43,267 bases of DNA from the NCBI GenBank assembly GCA_050247075.1, contig JBFWUW010000062.1:1-43267 (forward strand). Direction: 5' to 3'. This DNA comes from JBFWUW01 sp050247075 (GTDB lineage Bacteria; Planctomycetota; Planctomycetia; Pirellulales; JBFWUW01). Both the position numbers and the translations under genes were made by a program. The notes under the pieces were generated by a model. The model worked only from the letters and a program-made list of their open reading frames with translations. It ran no database searches and had not been told where the DNA came from. Of this stretch, positions 17,230 to 26,223 are shown piece by piece. How positions within the stretch are numbered: the stretch's first letter is position 1; each line of letters starts with the position of its first letter.

Positions 17230-18983
17230 TTGGCCGCGCCGGAATACAGCGGGAGATGCCGGTAGTAGGTTTCCAGAATGTAGAGCGACAGGCAAGTCTG
17301 GTAGAGCCGGCCCGCATGCTGCCCCCAGCGGTCCTTGGTGGGGCTCCAGCTACCCCGTTCCTTGCCGGAACCAACTTGTGCCTTGACCAGCATGCCTTTC
17401 ATGTTGGTGTTCCATTTCTTCCAGGCGGCACCCTCCAGGTTATGCATGAGCTGCGTGCCGTAGTACCAGTAATAGACATCTTGGTACGCCATGGTCGGTA
17501 GATTCTCATCCTCTAGCAGCCATTCGGCTCCCTTGCGCATGCGGACGTCGTCGCGGGTCCAACCGAGCCATTGCCGGCAGAGCAACCCCTCGGCGGTCAT
17601 GGTGGTGTCGTCTGAAAGTCCGCCGCTCGATTGGTAAGAGTAGCGGGCACCCCCCATCTGCGAAGCCTTGTCCAGGTAGCGCTTGACCCTGTCCAGGTTT
17701 TCCTTGGGGACTTCCAACCCGCCCATGCGGGCGCTTTGCAGGGCCATCACCATCCAGCCTGTCACCGAGGTGTCGCTGTCTTGGCCGGGGGTGTAACGCC
17801 AGCCCCCTAGGTCTTCGTTCTGCGCGGCCAGGCAAAAATTAACCGCCAGTTGGGCCGGGTCGCGCAGGTCCGAGTCGCGCGACATGGCGTACAGTTCGCA
17901 CAGGACGATGGTGCATTGGGCCTGCGTGTACAAGGTTTGGTCCTTCTTTCCCTCGATGGGGAAGCGGCCGTCGTTTTCAATCTTTTTCAGGAGCGACTTC
18001 ATCCCCTTTTCGACATTCTTCTTGAAGTCACCCCGGATATGCGTGTGGCCGGCCCCTTGAAACGCCAGCATGGCCATGGCGGTGGCCGCGGAGCTGTTCT
18101 CGGAAAAAATCGCTCCGTCGGGATAGGGCCCCTTGATGCTCCATGAACCGTCGGCTTTCTGTTGCTTGGCCAGCCATTCCAACCCGCGACGGACGGCGGC
18201 TTCGGTATCGCCATCGCCGCCAAAGGCCTTCAGCAAGGCGTCTTTCATGCCGACTTCGCGGCCTTGCAAGGCCATGCCGGCCACGGGGGCCGTAATATCG
18301 CTGGTGGCCACGTTGCCATCGAAGGTTGTCGTCAACTGCGGAGGAGCGGCAAAGGGGTTCTCGACCGGCTTGAGATCGGTCAACGCGATCTCGTTGTCTT
18401 GCGGCATCTCGCTTTCAAAATCAAACGAGTTGTCGGCCAGTTCCTCGCCCACCTGGTCGAAGTAGCTGGCGTTAAGGTCGTAGGCTTCCCGTTCTTGCTC
18501 GGGAATCGTCCATAAGGCCAGGCCAATCACCAGCAACATCTGCACCACCATGCTGATCAGCCACGGCGGAGCATTCTTCTTGACGACTTCTTCCACCGCC
18601 GGCTGTTCTTCCTCGGGCTCTGGCCGGGCCTGCGGCATGGCCGAGCCTTGCGGAACCAAAATAGGCGCGGGCCGGGCGGCACCCGCGGGCAGCGGTTGGG
18701 GTGCCATGCCAGGCGGCATTGGTTGCGGCGCACGGGGCATCGGCGGCGCGGCCCCCTGCGGCGGCAACGGCTGAGGCCGCATGGGCTGGGGCGGCAGGGG
18801 TTGCGGCGATAACGGTTGCGGAACACGGGGCGCGGCTGGCGGAACGGCAGCCGGTTGCGGGTGTGCGCCATTACTCGCCGGCACCGGTGCGGGCTTGAGC
18901 GGAATCGGCATGGGACGCAACGGCTGTGGCTGCAAGGGCCGCGCAGCTCCGCCCGATGGCTGAGTGGGATCCTGCGGAGCCAT
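17226..18983 (-). CDS. Membrane-anchored prenyltransferase/squalene-oxidase repeat protein
   Basis: The 585-residue product starts at the ATG at 18983, behind AGGAGA. Residues 1-130 are almost entirely Pro/Gln/Ala with PQPLPPQ-type repeats; 141-160 form one membrane helix after a KK pair. The remainder is an alpha/alpha-toroid with RRGLEWLAKQQKADGSWSI, CLAAQNEDLGGWRYTPGQ and YYWYYGTQLMHN segments typical of prenyltransferase-repeat proteins common in planctomycetes. The Asp-rich cyclase motif DxDD is not evident, so terpene chemistry is doubtful. A cytoplasmic proline-rich tail and an external toroid is the likely layout. Function is unknown. Confidence 0.8.
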   Translation of the reverse strand: MAPQDPTQPSGGAARPLQPQPLRPMPIPLKPAPVPASNGAHPQPAAVPPAAPRVPQPLSPQPLPPQPMRPQPLPPQGAAPPMPRAPQPMPPGMAPQPLPAGAARPAPILVPQGSAMPQARPEPEEEQPAVEEVVKKNAPPWLISMVVQMLLVIGLALWTIPEQEREAYDLNASYFDQVGEELADNSFDFESEMPQDNEIALTDLKPVENPFAAPPQLTTTFDGNVATSDITAPVAGMALQGREVGMKDALLKAFGGDGDTEAAVRRGLEWLAKQQKADGSWSIKGPYPDGAIFSENSSAATAMAMLAFQGAGHTHIRGDFKKNVEKGMKSLLKKIENDGRFPIEGKKDQTLYTQAQCTIVLCELYAMSRDSDLRDPAQLAVNFCLAAQNEDLGGWRYTPGQDSDTSVTGWMVMALQSARMGGLEVPKENLDRVKRYLDKASQMGGARYSYQSSGGLSDDTTMTAEGLLCRQWLGWTRDDVRMRKGAEWLLEDENLPTMAYQDVYYWYYGTQLMHNLEGAAWKKWNTNMKGMLVKAQVGSGKERGSWSPTKDRWGQHAGRLYQTCLSLYILETYYRHLPLYSGAAK

Positions 18984-19242
18984 CAAGAGCGTCTCCTAAG
19001 TGCCGGACAGGCGGGCTTGAAAGAGCCAGCCAGAATACGAAAAACCGGGCCTTGGCGGCCGGGGACAGCCAACAAAACATGCAGCCAAAATGCGGAGCGG
19101 AAGTGCATATCCCCACCCTTTGAAGTCTAGCAGCCGTCCGGCGGAACGCCAAGCAAGAACCGGCAAACACAGGCATTGGAAGAGAACACAAAACATTTAC
19201 GCGGAAGGCGTACCCTGGGGACTAGCTTCGGTACCAGGCGGC

Positions 19243-19812
19243 CTACGTCCCTCCGACCGCAAGCCCCAGCACAATTAACAACAAAGCCGTTGCGAAAGTA
19301 ATATACGCCACGCGCAGGTTGACTTCCCCATTGGCTGAACCAAACCCGAAACCGGCCCCTTGGCGATGCCAGAGCCAGAAACCCAGGGGGATCGTGATTC
19401 CTCCGAACAACCAAAGCCGCCAAATCGGGGAACCATGGCGCAGCATTTCTCCACAATCGCCAATCTGGCTCCATGAACCCAGCGCGATGTAAGCTCCATT
19501 TGCAACCAGACAGAAGCCAGCGAAGAATCGAATAACGAACAGACCTGGGAATTTCACCGCCGCCGCGGCACTCCACAGAGCGAGAGGAAACAGAACACCA
19601 AAGGCTGGTCCCGCCCAAACGACCAACAACGGTTGCGGATTCAATCCAAGGTCGGTTCGCGAGATCGTCAGGGGATGTAGAACGATCTGGTTGACTTCGC
19701 CGCCAGTCAACAGCGCACCGAGAACATGGCCCAATTCATGCACTGCCTGCATCCCAAGCCACGATGCGAGAATGGCGGACGCTATCAACATGGCCTGATG
19801 AAAGCGTTTCAC
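19243..19812 (-). CDS. Small M50-like membrane metallopeptidase
   Basis: This 189-residue protein has about five hydrophobic helices and a zinc-binding HELGH motif at residues 25-29 inside the first helix region, with LNPQPLLVVWAGP downstream, where M50 site-2 proteases have their second conserved loop. GTG at 19812 is preferred as start because GGAGGGAAGG lies just upstream; an ATG at 19791 has no comparable site. It would cleave substrates in or near the inner membrane. No PDZ domain is present. A non-proteolytic role cannot be excluded. Confidence 0.7.
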   Translation of the reverse strand: MKRFHQAMLIASAILASWLGMQAVHELGHVLGALLTGGEVNQIVLHPLTISRTDLGLNPQPLLVVWAGPAFGVLFPLALWSAAAAVKFPGLFVIRFFAGFCLVANGAYIALGSWSQIGDCGEMLRHGSPIWRLWLFGGITIPLGFWLWHRQGAGFGFGSANGEVNLRVAYITFATALLLIVLGLAVGGT

Positions 19813-20008
19813 GGAAGATCCTTCCCTCCAACGGCACCAACAACCACATGAACGACAGTTTGTATCCTAGCCATCTCGCTGAGCAAGTTGATGCGACGTG
19901 GGGGTGGCGATTTTGTTACGGCCTACTTTCCGCTACGCTTTGCCGGTATTATTCAGTGCGGGGCGGCGATTTTTTTGACGCGGCACTTCGCTTTTCTGGA
20001 TACGTTTC

Positions 20009-21655
20009 ATGGCACTGGCAACCACGGGATCGAACCTGCCCGGCGCGTCGCGACCGCCGCCCGACAAGGCCGAGCCGGCCACGACCGTCAGCGGCGTGCC
20101 GATCGATCCGCTGTACACCGCCGAAAGTCTGGCGGCGGAATGCGGCCAGGCCGACGACGAAGTTGGCCTGCCGGGGCATTTTCCGTTTACCCGCGGCATT
20201 CACGAAAGCATGTATCGCGGGCGGCTGTGGACGATGCGGCAGTTCGCCGGTTTTGGCTCGCCCAGCCAGACCAACGAACGCTTTCGCTTCTTGCTGAGCC
20301 AGGGGCAGACCGGGTTAAGCACGGCGTTTGACTTGCCGACCTTGATGGGCCTGGACAGCGACGACCCCCGCGCGGCGGGCGAAGTCGGCCGTTTGGGCGT
20401 GGTGGTCGATACCGTGCAAGACATGCGCGAGCTGTTCGACCAGATCGACCTGGAACAGGTCTCGGTCTCGATGACCATCAACGCGCCGGCGGCGGTGGTG
20501 ATGGCTTTCTTTCTGGTGCAGGCCGAAGAGGCCGGTTGCGATTGGAGCAAACTGCGGGGCACGATCCAGAACGACATTCTCAAGGAGTTTCATGCCCAGA
20601 ACGAGTTTGTGATTCCGCCGGAGCCCTCGGTGCGGCTGGTGGTCGATCTGATTGAGTTCTGCACCGAGCATGTGCCACGGTGGAACACCGTTTCGATCAG
20701 CGGCTATCACATTCGCGAGGCCGGATCGACCGCCGTCCAAGAGCTGGCGATCACGCTGGCCGACGGCATGCACTACGTCGAGCAATGCCTGGCCCGCGGC
20801 ATGCGGATTGACAAGTTTGCGCCGCGGCTTAGTTTTTTCTTCAACGCGCACAACGACCTGTTTGAAGAGGTCGCCAAGTACCGCGCGGCCCGCGGCTTGT
20901 GGGCCGACGTCATGCGCAACCAATACGGTGCCAAGCAGCCGGCTTCTTGGAAGTTGCGTTTTCATGCGCAGACGGCCGGCTGCTCGCTGCACGACAAGCA
21001 GCCGCAAGTCAATCTGGTCCGCGTGGCCTACCAGGCGCTGGCCGCGGTGCTGGGGGGCTGCCAATCGCTGCATACCAACAGCATGGACGAAACGCTAGCG
21101 CTCCCCTCGGAGCATGCCGCCACGCTGGCGCTGCGGACACAGCAAGTGCTGGCCTACGAGACGGGAGCGGTCAACACGGCCGATCCCCTGGGGGGCAGCT
21201 ACTTCGTGGAGTCGCTGACGGCTCAAATGCGCCGGCAAGCCGAGGAGTTCATCGCCCAGATCGGCCAGCGCGGCGGGATGATCGCGGCGATTGAGAACGG
21301 GTTCTTCCGCCGGGAGATCGCCGATGCCGCCTTTGCCTGGCAGCGGTCGGTCGATAGCCGCGAGAAGCTGATCGTGGGGGTCAATGCTTTCACGCAAGAA
21401 GAAGAATCGCCGATCGACCTGCAAAAGTTTGATCCCGAAGTGGAACGCCGGCAGATCGAACAACTGCGCAAGCTCAAGCAGACCCGCGACAATGCCGGCG
21501 TCCAGGCTGCCTTGCACGGACTGCAACAGGCCGCGCGGCAAGATCAAAACATGATGCCCGCCCTGTTGCAAGCGGCTCGCGCCAGGGCGACTGTCGGCGA
21601 GTGCATGGCCGCCTTGGCCGAAGTCTTTGGCCGTTACACCGCGAGAGGTGTCTAG
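20009..21655 (+). CDS. icmA: B12-dependent acyl-CoA mutase large subunit, isobutyryl-CoA mutase type
   Basis: This 548-residue protein is the TIM-barrel subunit of the methylmalonyl-CoA mutase superfamily: YRGRLWTMRQFAGFG, GQTGLSTAFDLPT, GTIQNDILKEFHAQNEF, ISISGYHIREAGS and SLHTNSMDE. The residues known to set substrate choice are Phe79 and Gln197, as in isobutyryl-CoA mutase; methylmalonyl-CoA mutase has Tyr and Arg there. Ala106 replaces the Asp characteristic of 2-hydroxyisobutyryl-CoA mutase. It therefore probably interconverts isobutyryl-CoA and n-butyryl-CoA or a similar non-carboxylated pair. The B12-binding subunit is separate and starts in the overlapping GTG at 21655. Confidence 0.85.
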   Translation: MALATTGSNLPGASRPPPDKAEPATTVSGVPIDPLYTAESLAAECGQADDEVGLPGHFPFTRGIHESMYRGRLWTMRQFAGFGSPSQTNERFRFLLSQGQTGLSTAFDLPTLMGLDSDDPRAAGEVGRLGVVVDTVQDMRELFDQIDLEQVSVSMTINAPAAVVMAFFLVQAEEAGCDWSKLRGTIQNDILKEFHAQNEFVIPPEPSVRLVVDLIEFCTEHVPRWNTVSISGYHIREAGSTAVQELAITLADGMHYVEQCLARGMRIDKFAPRLSFFFNAHNDLFEEVAKYRAARGLWADVMRNQYGAKQPASWKLRFHAQTAGCSLHDKQPQVNLVRVAYQALAAVLGGCQSLHTNSMDETLALPSEHAATLALRTQQVLAYETGAVNTADPLGGSYFVESLTAQMRRQAEEFIAQIGQRGGMIAAIENGFFRREIADAAFAWQRSVDSREKLIVGVNAFTQEEESPIDLQKFDPEVERRQIEQLRKLKQTRDNAGVQAALHGLQQAARQDQNMMPALLQAARARATVGECMAALAEVFGRYTARGV

Positions 21656-22056
21656 TGCCGCACGACCAGCAAGTGCCGCGGGTGGTGTTGGCCAAGTTGG
21701 GGTTGGATGGCCACGACCGGGGAATTCGCATCATCGCCCGCGGGCTGCGCGATGCCGGCTTTCACGTTATTTACGCCGGATTGTGGCAAACTCCGGCGGC
21801 GGTGGTGCAAGCGGTGTTGGACGAAGACGCCAACTGGCTCGGTATCAGCCTGTTAAGTGGTGCCCACATGACGCTGGTGCCGCAAGTGCTGGCGGAACTA
21901 AAACAACAAGGCGCGGCGGACTGCCGGGTGATTGTCGGGGGCATCATCCCAAGCGAGGATGTGGCACCGCTAAAGGCCCAAGGGGTGGCGGCCGTGTTTG
22001 GTCCCGCCACGCCCATCGCCGAGATCGTCCAGTTCATGCGGGACCAAACGCCATGA
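21655..22056 (+). CDS. icmB: B12-dependent acyl-CoA mutase small (cobalamin-binding) subunit
   Basis: This 133-residue protein is a stand-alone B12-binding domain. It has DGHDRG with the His that replaces dimethylbenzimidazole on cobalt, GISLLSGAHM and VIVGGIIPSEDV. GTG at 21655 is the start: it shares one base with the icmA stop codon, has GAGAGG upstream and sits just before the conserved VVLAKLGLDG strand. It should pair with the upstream large subunit to form the active mutase. Its TGA overlaps the next ATG (ATGA). Confidence 0.9.
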   Translation: MPHDQQVPRVVLAKLGLDGHDRGIRIIARGLRDAGFHVIYAGLWQTPAAVVQAVLDEDANWLGISLLSGAHMTLVPQVLAELKQQGAADCRVIVGGIIPSEDVAPLKAQGVAAVFGPATPIAEIVQFMRDQTP

Positions 22057-22817
22057 GCGATGTGCCCCAATTGTTGCAGCGCTTGCAACACCACGACCGG
22101 CTCGCCTTGTCGCGCCTGCTCACGCTGGCCGCGCAAGGCCACTTGCCGCTGGATCAAATTCCCTCGCCGCCGGAGGCCGCGGCCGACAGCCGCATGATCG
22201 CCTTCATCGGCGGTGGCGGCGTCGGCAAGAGCAGCCTGATTGGCCGGTTGGTGGAGTATCTGCGAGAGCGGCAACAACGCGTGGCCGTGCTGTGCTGCGA
22301 CCCTCAAAGCCCGCTGACGGGCGGCGCGCTGTTGGGGGATCGAATCCGCATCAGCCAGCAGGGCCACGATGCGGGCGTGTTTATCCGCAGCCTGGCCACC
22401 CGCGGCGGCCAGCAGGCGATTGCGGCCCATCTCGACAGCATGGCCCGCCTGCTGCATGCCTTTGGCTTTGCCAACGTGCTGGTCGAGACGGTGGGGGCGG
22501 GCCAGGGCGACACCGCGGTGGCGGAAATCGCCGATGTTGTGGTGGTGGTCGTGCAGCCCGAGTCGGGCGATGCCATTCAATGGGAAAAAGCGGGTATCTT
22601 GGAGGTGGCCGACATCGTGGTGGTCCACAAGGCCGACCTGCCCGGCGCGGACCAGGCAGCAGCGCAGTTGGGCGAGGCACTGCACCTGCCCGGCCAGCGG
22701 CCCGTGCCGATCGTGCAGGTCAGCTCGGCCAAACGCCAAGGCCTGGCCGAGTTGTGGAGTGCCGTGGGGAAAGTCCCCGCGCGGAGGATGACGGCGAGCG
22801 ATCGCCAATCGTTCTGA
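22053..22817 (+). CDS. MeaB/ArgK-type G-protein chaperone for the mutase, short form
   Basis: The 254-residue product is a SIMIBI-class GTPase of the MeaB/MMAA family, which gates cofactor loading and rescues B12 mutases. It has P-loop GGGGVGKS (53-60), DPQSPLTGGALLGDRIR, FIRSLATRG and VETVGAGQGD. Two oddities: the G4 motif that should read NKxD is HKAD (192-195), and the protein ends about 15 residues after the VSSAKRQG G5 region, so the C-terminal dimerisation arm of ~330-residue MeaB is missing. ATGA overlap with icmB implies translational coupling and a dedicated partner. Confidence 0.87.
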   Translation: MSDVPQLLQRLQHHDRLALSRLLTLAAQGHLPLDQIPSPPEAAADSRMIAFIGGGGVGKSSLIGRLVEYLRERQQRVAVLCCDPQSPLTGGALLGDRIRISQQGHDAGVFIRSLATRGGQQAIAAHLDSMARLLHAFGFANVLVETVGAGQGDTAVAEIADVVVVVVQPESGDAIQWEKAGILEVADIVVVHKADLPGADQAAAQLGEALHLPGQRPVPIVQVSSAKRQGLAELWSAVGKVPARRMTASDRQSF

Positions 22818-22844
22818 CTTACGAACCAGCCGAACGGAGTTTTC

Positions 22845-24473
22845 ATGTTCGATCCGATCACCAGCCAGGCCGATTACGACCGCTTGCGCCAGACGTTTCA
22901 ATGGGATCGGCCGGGCCAGTTCAACTTTGGACAGGTGGTTGACGGCCACGCCCAGTCCCGGCCCGACGCGGTTGCCCTGTGGTGGGTAGGCGGCAGCCAA
23001 GAACGCCGTGTGACATGGGCGGAAATGTCGCAACGATCCGGCCAGGCGGCGCAAGGCCTGGCCGACCTGGGCCTGAACGCCGGCGACCGCGTGCTGGTGC
23101 TGCTGCCGCGCGTGGTTGCCTGGTGGGAGACGATGGCCGGGCTGCTGAAGGGGGGACTGGTGGCCATGCCCGGCACGTCGCTGCTGACCGAACGCGACCT
23201 GCAATACCGGCTGCAAATCGCCGAAGCCGCCGCCGTGATTACGGATGCCGCCGGTGCCGACAAGATCGACGCAATCGCCGGGCAACTGCCGCTGCTGCGC
23301 CGCAAGATCTTGCTGGATGACTCGCCGCGCGCCGGTTGGACCTTGTACGAGGAGATGCTGGCCGCTGCCCCGGCCGCGCCGCGGGCGACCGCCAGCGATG
23401 ACCCCGCGCTGATCTACTTTACGTCGGGCACCACCGGCATGCCCAAGATGGTGCTGCATTCGCAAGCCAGCTACGGGCTGGCCCACGCCGTGACGGGCCG
23501 CTGGTGGCTCAACCTGGCCGAGCAAGACGTGCATTGGAATATCTCGGATACCGGCTGGGCCAAGGCGGCCTGGTCCAGCTTGTTTGGCCCCTGGCAGTGC
23601 GGGTCTACCGTCTTCGTGCAGTACAGCAGCGGCAAGTTTCAACCGGAGGACGTGCTGACGTTTCTGGCCAAATACCCCATCACCACGCTGTGCGCCGCGC
23701 CGACCATCTACCGCTGCCTGGTGCAGCTCAATCTGGATTCCTTCCGCCCGGCCGCCTTGCGGCAATGCGTGGCGGCGGGCGAACCGCTCAACCCCGAAGT
23801 CATATCGACCTGGCAGCGGGCCACCGGCATGACCATTCGCGATGGCTACGGCCAGACCGAAACCGTCCTGCAATGCGCTAATTTTCCCGGTGTGGAGATC
23901 CGTCCCGGATCGATGGGGCGGCCCACGCCCGGCTTCGACCTGGCGATTGTGGACGACGACGGCAACCGCCTGCCGACGGGCCAAGAGGGAAACCTGGCGA
24001 TACGCGTGGAGCCGCGGCGCCCGCTGGGCATGTTTAGCGAGTATTGGAAAAATCCAGAAGCCATGCGGCAGTCGTTCCGCCACGGCTGGTATTACACGGG
24101 CGACTGTGCCTATACGGACGCCGACGGCTACTTCTGGTTCGTGGGCCGCGCGGATGATGTGATTACCAGCTCGGCCTACCGCATTGGCCCGTTCGAGGTG
24201 GAGAGCGCGTTGATCGAACACCCGGCGGTGGCCGAGTCGGCGGTGGTCGGCAAGCCCGACGCGCTGCGGGGAGAGATCGTCAAAGCCTTCGTGGTGCTGG
24301 CCGCCGGTTGGCAAGCCAGCGACCAGCTTGTGGCCACGCTGCAAGAACACGTCAAGAAGGTCACCGCTCCCTACAAGTATCCTCGCGAGATTGAGTTTGT
24401 GGAGCAGCTTCCCAAAACGGTCAGCGGAAAAATACGCCGGGTCGAGCTGCGCGGCCAGGCAGCCAAGGGGTAA
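22845..24473 (+). CDS. Acyl-CoA synthetase (medium-chain/ACSM-like, AMP-forming)
   Basis: This 542-residue adenylate-forming enzyme has TSGTTGMPK (193-201), SDTGWAKAAWSS typical of the MACS branch, YGQTE (335-339), YYTGD (416-420), the GRADDVI hinge and catalytic Lys529 in PKTVSGKIRR. It makes acyl-CoA from a carboxylic acid, ATP and CoA. CGGAG lies before the ATG. Ending the mutase operon 27 bases after the G-protein, it probably supplies the mutase substrate (isobutyrate, butyrate or a similar short branched acid). Substrate is inferred from context only. Confidence 0.9.
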   Translation: MFDPITSQADYDRLRQTFQWDRPGQFNFGQVVDGHAQSRPDAVALWWVGGSQERRVTWAEMSQRSGQAAQGLADLGLNAGDRVLVLLPRVVAWWETMAGLLKGGLVAMPGTSLLTERDLQYRLQIAEAAAVITDAAGADKIDAIAGQLPLLRRKILLDDSPRAGWTLYEEMLAAAPAAPRATASDDPALIYFTSGTTGMPKMVLHSQASYGLAHAVTGRWWLNLAEQDVHWNISDTGWAKAAWSSLFGPWQCGSTVFVQYSSGKFQPEDVLTFLAKYPITTLCAAPTIYRCLVQLNLDSFRPAALRQCVAAGEPLNPEVISTWQRATGMTIRDGYGQTETVLQCANFPGVEIRPGSMGRPTPGFDLAIVDDDGNRLPTGQEGNLAIRVEPRRPLGMFSEYWKNPEAMRQSFRHGWYYTGDCAYTDADGYFWFVGRADDVITSSAYRIGPFEVESALIEHPAVAESAVVGKPDALRGEIVKAFVVLAAGWQASDQLVATLQEHVKKVTAPYKYPREIEFVEQLPKTVSGKIRRVELRGQAAKG

Positions 24474-24490
24474 CCCCACGCACCCGCACT

Positions 24491-24546
24491 ATCGCCGTCG
24501 GAGACGGCTCCTACAATTTGGATCGGCGATGGAATCGCCTCCTACA
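24491..24546 (+). repeat. Two direct copies of the GGCGAT..CTCCTACA unit
   Basis: The unit at 24491-24515 (variant with GTCGGAGACGGCTCCTACA) and the one at 24522-24546 (GGCGATGGAATCGCCTCCTA plus CA) are in the same orientation, each an imperfect palindrome. They fill the convergent gap between the acyl-CoA synthetase and the hypothetical gene and may end both transcripts. Confidence 0.7.
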
Positions 24547-24568
24547 GAAACGGCGCGGACGTCCGCTC

Positions 24569-25330
24569 TTATTCGTCGCCCTGGTTGAACGGATCCTTCG
24601 GCGCGTCGGGCTTCTCCTTGGACTTGCGGCTGGGCTTGCTGGGCCGCTTGCCTTTCTTGGCCGGCAGGCCGGCCGGTTCGGCCAGTTGAATCTCTAGCTT
24701 GACCGCGACGATTTTTCCCGGCTTGTTTTCGGCGGGTCCGCTGACTTCGTGGCCGTTGACCGTGACGGAGTCTCCCTCTTGCGCCAAGCTGTAGTCGCGG
24801 CAGGCGATTTCAATCTCGGCGTCCTCCGGAAACTGAACTTTCACGCTCCCCTTGCCGGCGAAAACGGTGGCCTTGCCCGTCTTGTTGATGGCTTTGATCT
24901 GGCCCCGTATCAGCCACGGACCAGAGACGCCCTCCAAGTCGTCGCTCTCCACGCTTGGCTCCAGGCCTTCCTCTGGCGTGTAAACGGTCAGGCCGGTGAT
25001 GTCGCCGGTGGCGTTCCCCTTTTTGTCCAACTCGGCCACGGTGAAGGTGATGAAGACGCCCGGCCGCAAGAATTCAAACTTGGCCTTGCCGGTGACTTCA
25101 ATCGTGCCAAAGTTGTCAAACGCCCCAATGACGTAGTCCGACCCGCTGGTCGATTTGATCATCACCTGGCCGGGTTCCACGCCCACGACCGTGCCCGACA
25201 CGTCGGTGGGAGGAAACTTGGCCAGCTCAGCCTGGGCATTCGGCGGCAATTTCACCTGGGCCCAAGCGGGACCAGCCGCGAACAACAGTGCCAGGCAAGA
25301 CAGCAATCCACCTCGAACGACAATCAACAT
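24569..25330 (-). CDS. Exported hypothetical protein
   Basis: I do not recognise a family. The 253-residue product has a clear signal peptide (MLIVVRGGLLSCLALLFAAG, cleavage after AWA near residue 24). The middle is beta-rich with two similar segments: VSGTVVGVEPGQVMIKSTSG (about residue 44) and WLIRGQIKAINKTGKATVFAG (about 140), suggesting two OB-like or barrel modules. The C-terminal 35 residues are Lys/Pro/Ser-rich and basic. AGAGG precedes the ATG. It is probably periplasmic or surface-bound. No operon partner is evident. Confidence 0.7.
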   Translation of the reverse strand: MLIVVRGGLLSCLALLFAAGPAWAQVKLPPNAQAELAKFPPTDVSGTVVGVEPGQVMIKSTSGSDYVIGAFDNFGTIEVTGKAKFEFLRPGVFITFTVAELDKKGNATGDITGLTVYTPEEGLEPSVESDDLEGVSGPWLIRGQIKAINKTGKATVFAGKGSVKVQFPEDAEIEIACRDYSLAQEGDSVTVNGHEVSGPAENKPGKIVAVKLEIQLAEPAGLPAKKGKRPSKPSRKSKEKPDAPKDPFNQGDE

Positions 25331-25636
25331 TGCTGGGCCTCTAAGTTTGGTGCCTTGGGGAAACAGGGCATTCCGCCAGGGAAATGCGTAGCGATAGGTT
25401 CAATATCCCCCCAGCATACCCCTGCCAGCCAGCCAGGGCCAGCTTTTTTGACGGCCAGCGGATATTTGCGGACAATGCGACGACTCAAAACGACGAACCC
25501 AGCGCTGCGCCTTCGGCGTAAAGTCCCGCACGGTCTTCTATCGTCCGAAGAACACAGGCGGTCTGCTCGCGTATACCCGACATTCATCCTGGTTGTTTTC
25601 CGTAACGCGGGTCGAGGAAACTTCCTGAGAGCCGTA

Positions 25637-26223
25637 GCTGGGCGTTACCTGTTCCATTATTGCCGTGTTTCGGGGGGGTGTGGTGCGGGTAAACGTCCCC
25701 GCAAACCTCCTGCTTTGCCGGCTTGATGCGTATTGGTGGCTGCTTTTTGCGCGCGGTTGATTGGCATGGATTGTCGATGGCTGCGCGGCCCCTCTCCCGC
25801 GGCGGGGAGAGGGGGGCAGTCTGTACGCGGGGATTGTCGAGCATGCCGCCAGCGGCACGGCGGGAGCCGTCGGGAAAGGATGAAGGCGGAAGGATGAAGG
25901 ATGAAACGAGAGGGTTTCTGATTTCGGCCTATGTGGCTGGGCGTTACCTGTTCCAATATCGCCGTGTTTCGGGGGGTTGTGGTGCAGGTAAACGTAGCCG
26001 CGAAGCTCCTGCTTTGCCGGCTTGATGCGCAAGTGGATGCGTAACTTCGCGCGGGGTTGTTGGGCATGGGGTATCGAGCGCGCTTCAAGTCGCAAGGCGG
26101 GAGCATTGGGAAAGGATGAAGGCGGAAGGATGAAACGAGAGGATTTCTGCTTTCGGCCTATGTGGCTGGACGTTACCTGTTCCAATATCGCCGTGTTTCG
26201 GGGGGTTGTGGTGCAGGTAAACG
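25637..26223. repeat. Three degenerate tandem copies of a ~94-bp or longer repeat
   Basis: Copies start at 25637, 25936 and 26165 and share GCGTTACCTGTTCC, GCCGTGTTTCGGGGGG and CAGGTAAACGT (CGGGTAAACGT in the first); the first two run to CTTGCCGGCTTGATGCG-like ends at 25730 and 26029. Copies two and three also share about 60 bases to their left (GGAAAGGATGAAGGCGGAAG and after). Spacing is 299 and 229. They lie in the 25331-26853 gap, which has no gene I can support; 25331-25636 shows nothing clear. Confidence 0.75.
25789..25814. repeat. GAGAGGGG hairpin
   Basis: CCCCTCTCCC (25789-25798) pairs with GGGGAGAGGGG (25804-25814) around a short GC loop. It is a minimal variant of the GAGAGGG palindromes found elsewhere in the window and lies between copies one and two of the tandem repeat. 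Confidence 0.55.

Noticed and set aside
19813..20008. Cobalamin riboswitch before the mutase operon
   Set aside because: I could not find a B12-box or a convincing fold by eye in this 196-base gap.
20009..21655. Ordinary methylmalonyl-CoA mutase
   Set aside because: Phe79 and Gln197 replace the Tyr and Arg that bind the methylmalonyl carboxylate.
20009..21655. 2-Hydroxyisobutyryl-CoA mutase
   Set aside because: The operon layout fits, but Phe79 and Ala106 are present instead of the diagnostic Ile and Asp.
21771..24479. 902-codon open frame antisense to the B12 mutase operon
   Set aside because: It lies opposite four genes with clear catalytic motifs, has a Gly/Arg/His-rich composition without motifs, and GC-rich third positions explain its length.
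25637..26223. Possible CRISPR array
   Set aside because: The three repeats are ~94 bases or more, degenerate and unevenly spaced, with no cas genes nearby.
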